A DNA stretch of 7,905 nucleotides from the NCBI GenBank assembly GCA_964531225.1, contig CAZHDB010000047.1, forward strand, positions 1 through 7,905. Reading direction: 5' to 3'. Position numbers and translations under genes: made by a program. Within the stretch, counting starts at the first letter, position 1, and each line of letters opens with the position of its first letter. The stretch is from CAZHDB01 sp964531225. GTDB taxonomy: Archaea > Thermoproteota > Thermoprotei_A > Sulfolobales > Desulfurococcaceae. The notes under the pieces were generated by a model. That model was not told the origin of the DNA and did not search any database. It worked only from the letters and a program-made list of their open reading frames with translations. Shown here piece by piece: positions 7,515 to 7,905 of the stretch.

Positions 7515-7523
7515 CAAATATAA
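7515..7523 (-). promoter_or_regulatory. Likely TATA box of the 129-residue gene
   Basis: TTATATTTG on the minus strand, centred near 7519, predicts a transcript start near 7493 and a short leader that retains the GGAGGT site. It lies just past the 3' end of the tRNA, so co-transcription from the tRNA promoter is an alternative. Confidence 0.4.
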
Positions 7524-7533
7524 GGATAAGAAA

Positions 7534-7643
7534 TGCGGCGGCCGGGATTTGAACCCGGGATCTCCGGCTTGGAGGGCCGGCTTCAGGTAGCTCCTCCCGC
7601 GCAGGAGGATGCTATGTCCTAGTCCAGGCTAGACGACCGCCGC
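7534..7643 (-). tRNA. tRNA-Gly(UCC) with a 34-nt intron
   Basis: The acceptor stem pairs GCGGCGG (7637-7643) with CCGCCGC (7535-7541), with discriminator A at 7534; CCA is not encoded. The D arm is GTCT...GGAC with an 11-nt loop containing GG, and the T arm is CCGGG-TTCAAAT-CCCGG (7542-7558). The anticodon arm is CCGGC-CCTCCAA-GCCGG (7564-7580), giving anticodon UCC at 7571-7573. The exons alone make a standard 76-nt tRNA once 7582-7615 is removed, placing the intron between positions 25 and 26. Position 33 is C where U is nearly invariant. The exceptionally GC-rich stems are normal for a hyperthermophile. GGA codons would be the main target. Identity is sure from the anticodon and structure; function of the C33 form is less sure. 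Confidence 0.93.
7582..7615 (-). other. Non-canonical tRNA intron between positions 25 and 26
   Basis: The intron runs from ATAGC to CTGAA on the minus strand. A bulge-helix-bulge fold fits: exon TAGG pairs with intron CCTG (one G-U), the 5' bulge is ACA, and the inner stem is TAGC/GCTA extended by TCCTCC/GGAGGA around a TGCGCG loop. The 3' bulge is AAG. Cutting after the second base of each bulge joins GGAC to GCCGGC and restores the tRNA. The outer helix next to the 3' bulge is not formed, so this is a relaxed motif. Such motifs outside 37/38 are cut by the heteromeric endonuclease typical of crenarchaea (family knowledge). Confidence 0.85.
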
Positions 7644-7657
7644 GCTACTATAAGTGT

Positions 7658-7681
7658 TTATAATAAGATGGTATTTTTATT
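7658..7681 (-). promoter_or_regulatory. Probable promoter region of tRNA-Gly
   Basis: Two AT elements precede the tRNA on the minus strand: AATAAAAAT (7673-7681), centred about 34 bp upstream of the mature 5' end and compatible with a leader of a few nt, and CTTATTATAAA (7658-7668), which looks more like a TATA box but sits rather close. Either could be used. Confidence 0.35.
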
Positions 7682-7688
7682 CTTTACT

Positions 7689-7731
7689 TCAATACTATAA
7701 GTTAAATTAACGATAAATCATATAGTATTGA
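7689..7731. repeat. 11-bp inverted repeat with an inner palindrome
   Basis: TCAATACTATA (7689-7699) is repeated in perfect inverted form as TATAGTATTGA (7721-7731). The 21-nt spacer contains a further palindrome, GTTAAATTAAC (7701-7711). It lies between the tRNA-Gly promoter and the promoter of the putative guide RNA, in a 167-bp gap with no gene, and could be a regulator site or a cruciform. Chance occurrence in AT-rich DNA is possible. Confidence 0.45.
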
Positions 7732-7810
7732 TCTATGAGAGCATTTACTTCATGGCTGAGGAATATATTGCTGGTTCAATTAAGTAAGTCCTTAAGAACA
7801 ACATTATAGC

Positions 7811-7819
7811 TTATATAAA
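7811..7819 (+). promoter_or_regulatory. TATA box of the putative C/D box sRNA
   Basis: TTATATAAA is the clearest TATA box in the window. Its centre near 7815 predicts transcription from about 7841, just before the C box at 7844, as expected for a small guide RNA transcribed from its own promoter. Confidence 0.6.
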
Positions 7820-7821
7820 GA

Positions 7822-7846
7822 CATTCAATATAGAACATATTGAGTG
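7822..7846 (+). repeat. Hairpin-forming inverted repeat at the predicted start site
   Basis: CATTCAATAT and ATATTGAGTG flank an AGAAC loop, giving ten pairs if one is counted as G-U, of which seven in a row are perfect. It spans the gap between the TATA box and the C box, so most of it would not be in the transcript; as DNA it could be an operator. Confidence 0.4.
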
Positions 7847-7905
7847 ATGAGCTCGGGAGTCTGAGAGGAGTATCATCCTCAATGAATGGGGTCTTGAGTG
7901 CTGAT
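7840..7905 (+). ncRNA. Putative C/D box guide sRNA (3' end cut by window)
   Basis: A consensus C box GTGATGA (7844-7850) is followed by a 10-nt guide, a D' box CTGA (7861-7864), a degenerate C' box ATGAATG (7882-7888), a 12-nt guide and a D box CTGA (7901-7904). Order and guide lengths fit archaeal 2'-O-methylation guides, and the TATA box 7811-7819 predicts transcription from just before the C box. The guide next to box D complements CACUCAAGACCC. By the box D+5 rule the modified base is the fifth, which is C34 if CUCAAGA is the anticodon loop of tRNA-Leu(CAA). The D' guide complements ACUCCCGAGC, whose target I cannot place. The D'-C' spacer is long (17 nt) and forms a small hairpin, which is unusual. 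The closing stem after box D lies outside the window. Confidence 0.6.

Noticed and set aside
7725..7765. Second C/D-like RNA (TTGATCT ... GGCTGAGG)
   Set aside because: Only a CTGA is convincing; the C box has too many mismatches and no second box pair follows.
7735..7809. 24-codon open frame (MRAFTSWLRN...) before the guide-RNA promoter
   Set aside because: Too short, no ribosome site, and it runs up to the TATA box.

Overview
The window looks like chromosomal DNA of a hyperthermophilic crenarchaeon, most likely of the Desulfurococcaceae (Staphylothermus/Thermosphaera-like). The DNA is strongly AT-rich, yet the tRNA is very GC-rich. TATA boxes sit about 26 nt before likely transcript starts, GGTG/GAGGTG Shine-Dalgarno motifs are present, and two genes start with TTG. 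The solute-binding protein is anchored by a C-terminal Ser/Thr-rich linker plus membrane helix, and the tRNA gene has a non-canonical intron. The genus is an inference from style, not from a database match.

Layout: 1-693 is gene-poor; it holds one decayed minus-strand reading frame (86-289) and the promoter of the first gene. 694-4675 (+) encodes the extracytoplasmic part of a family-5 (Opp/Dpp-type) ABC importer: an anchored solute-binding protein and two permeases. 4686-6881 (-) runs towards it and encodes the two ATPases (DppD- and DppF-like) followed by a small two-helix membrane protein. The two units meet tail to tail with only 10 bp between stop codons. Together they form a complete importer (binding protein, heterodimeric pore, heterodimeric ATPase). 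The family is named for peptides, but archaeal members also import oligosaccharides, so the substrate is open.

7087-7476 (-) is an unrecognised 129-residue cytosolic protein with a TTG start and a perfect GGAGGT ribosome site. Upstream of it, 7534-7643 (-) is tRNA-Gly(UCC), interrupted by a 34-nt intron between positions 25 and 26 (between D arm and anticodon arm) and carrying C rather than U at position 33.

The right end (7689-7905) holds a perfect 11-bp inverted repeat, then a strong TATA box followed at the right distance by what looks like a C/D box guide sRNA on the plus strand (about 7840-7905, 3' end cut by the window). Its D guide complements a CUCAAGA anticodon loop so that the box D+5 rule falls on C34 of a CAA anticodon, i.e. 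tRNA-Leu(CAA). This and the oddly placed tRNA intron are the most interesting items. I saw no CRISPR array, no intact insertion sequence and no defence system.
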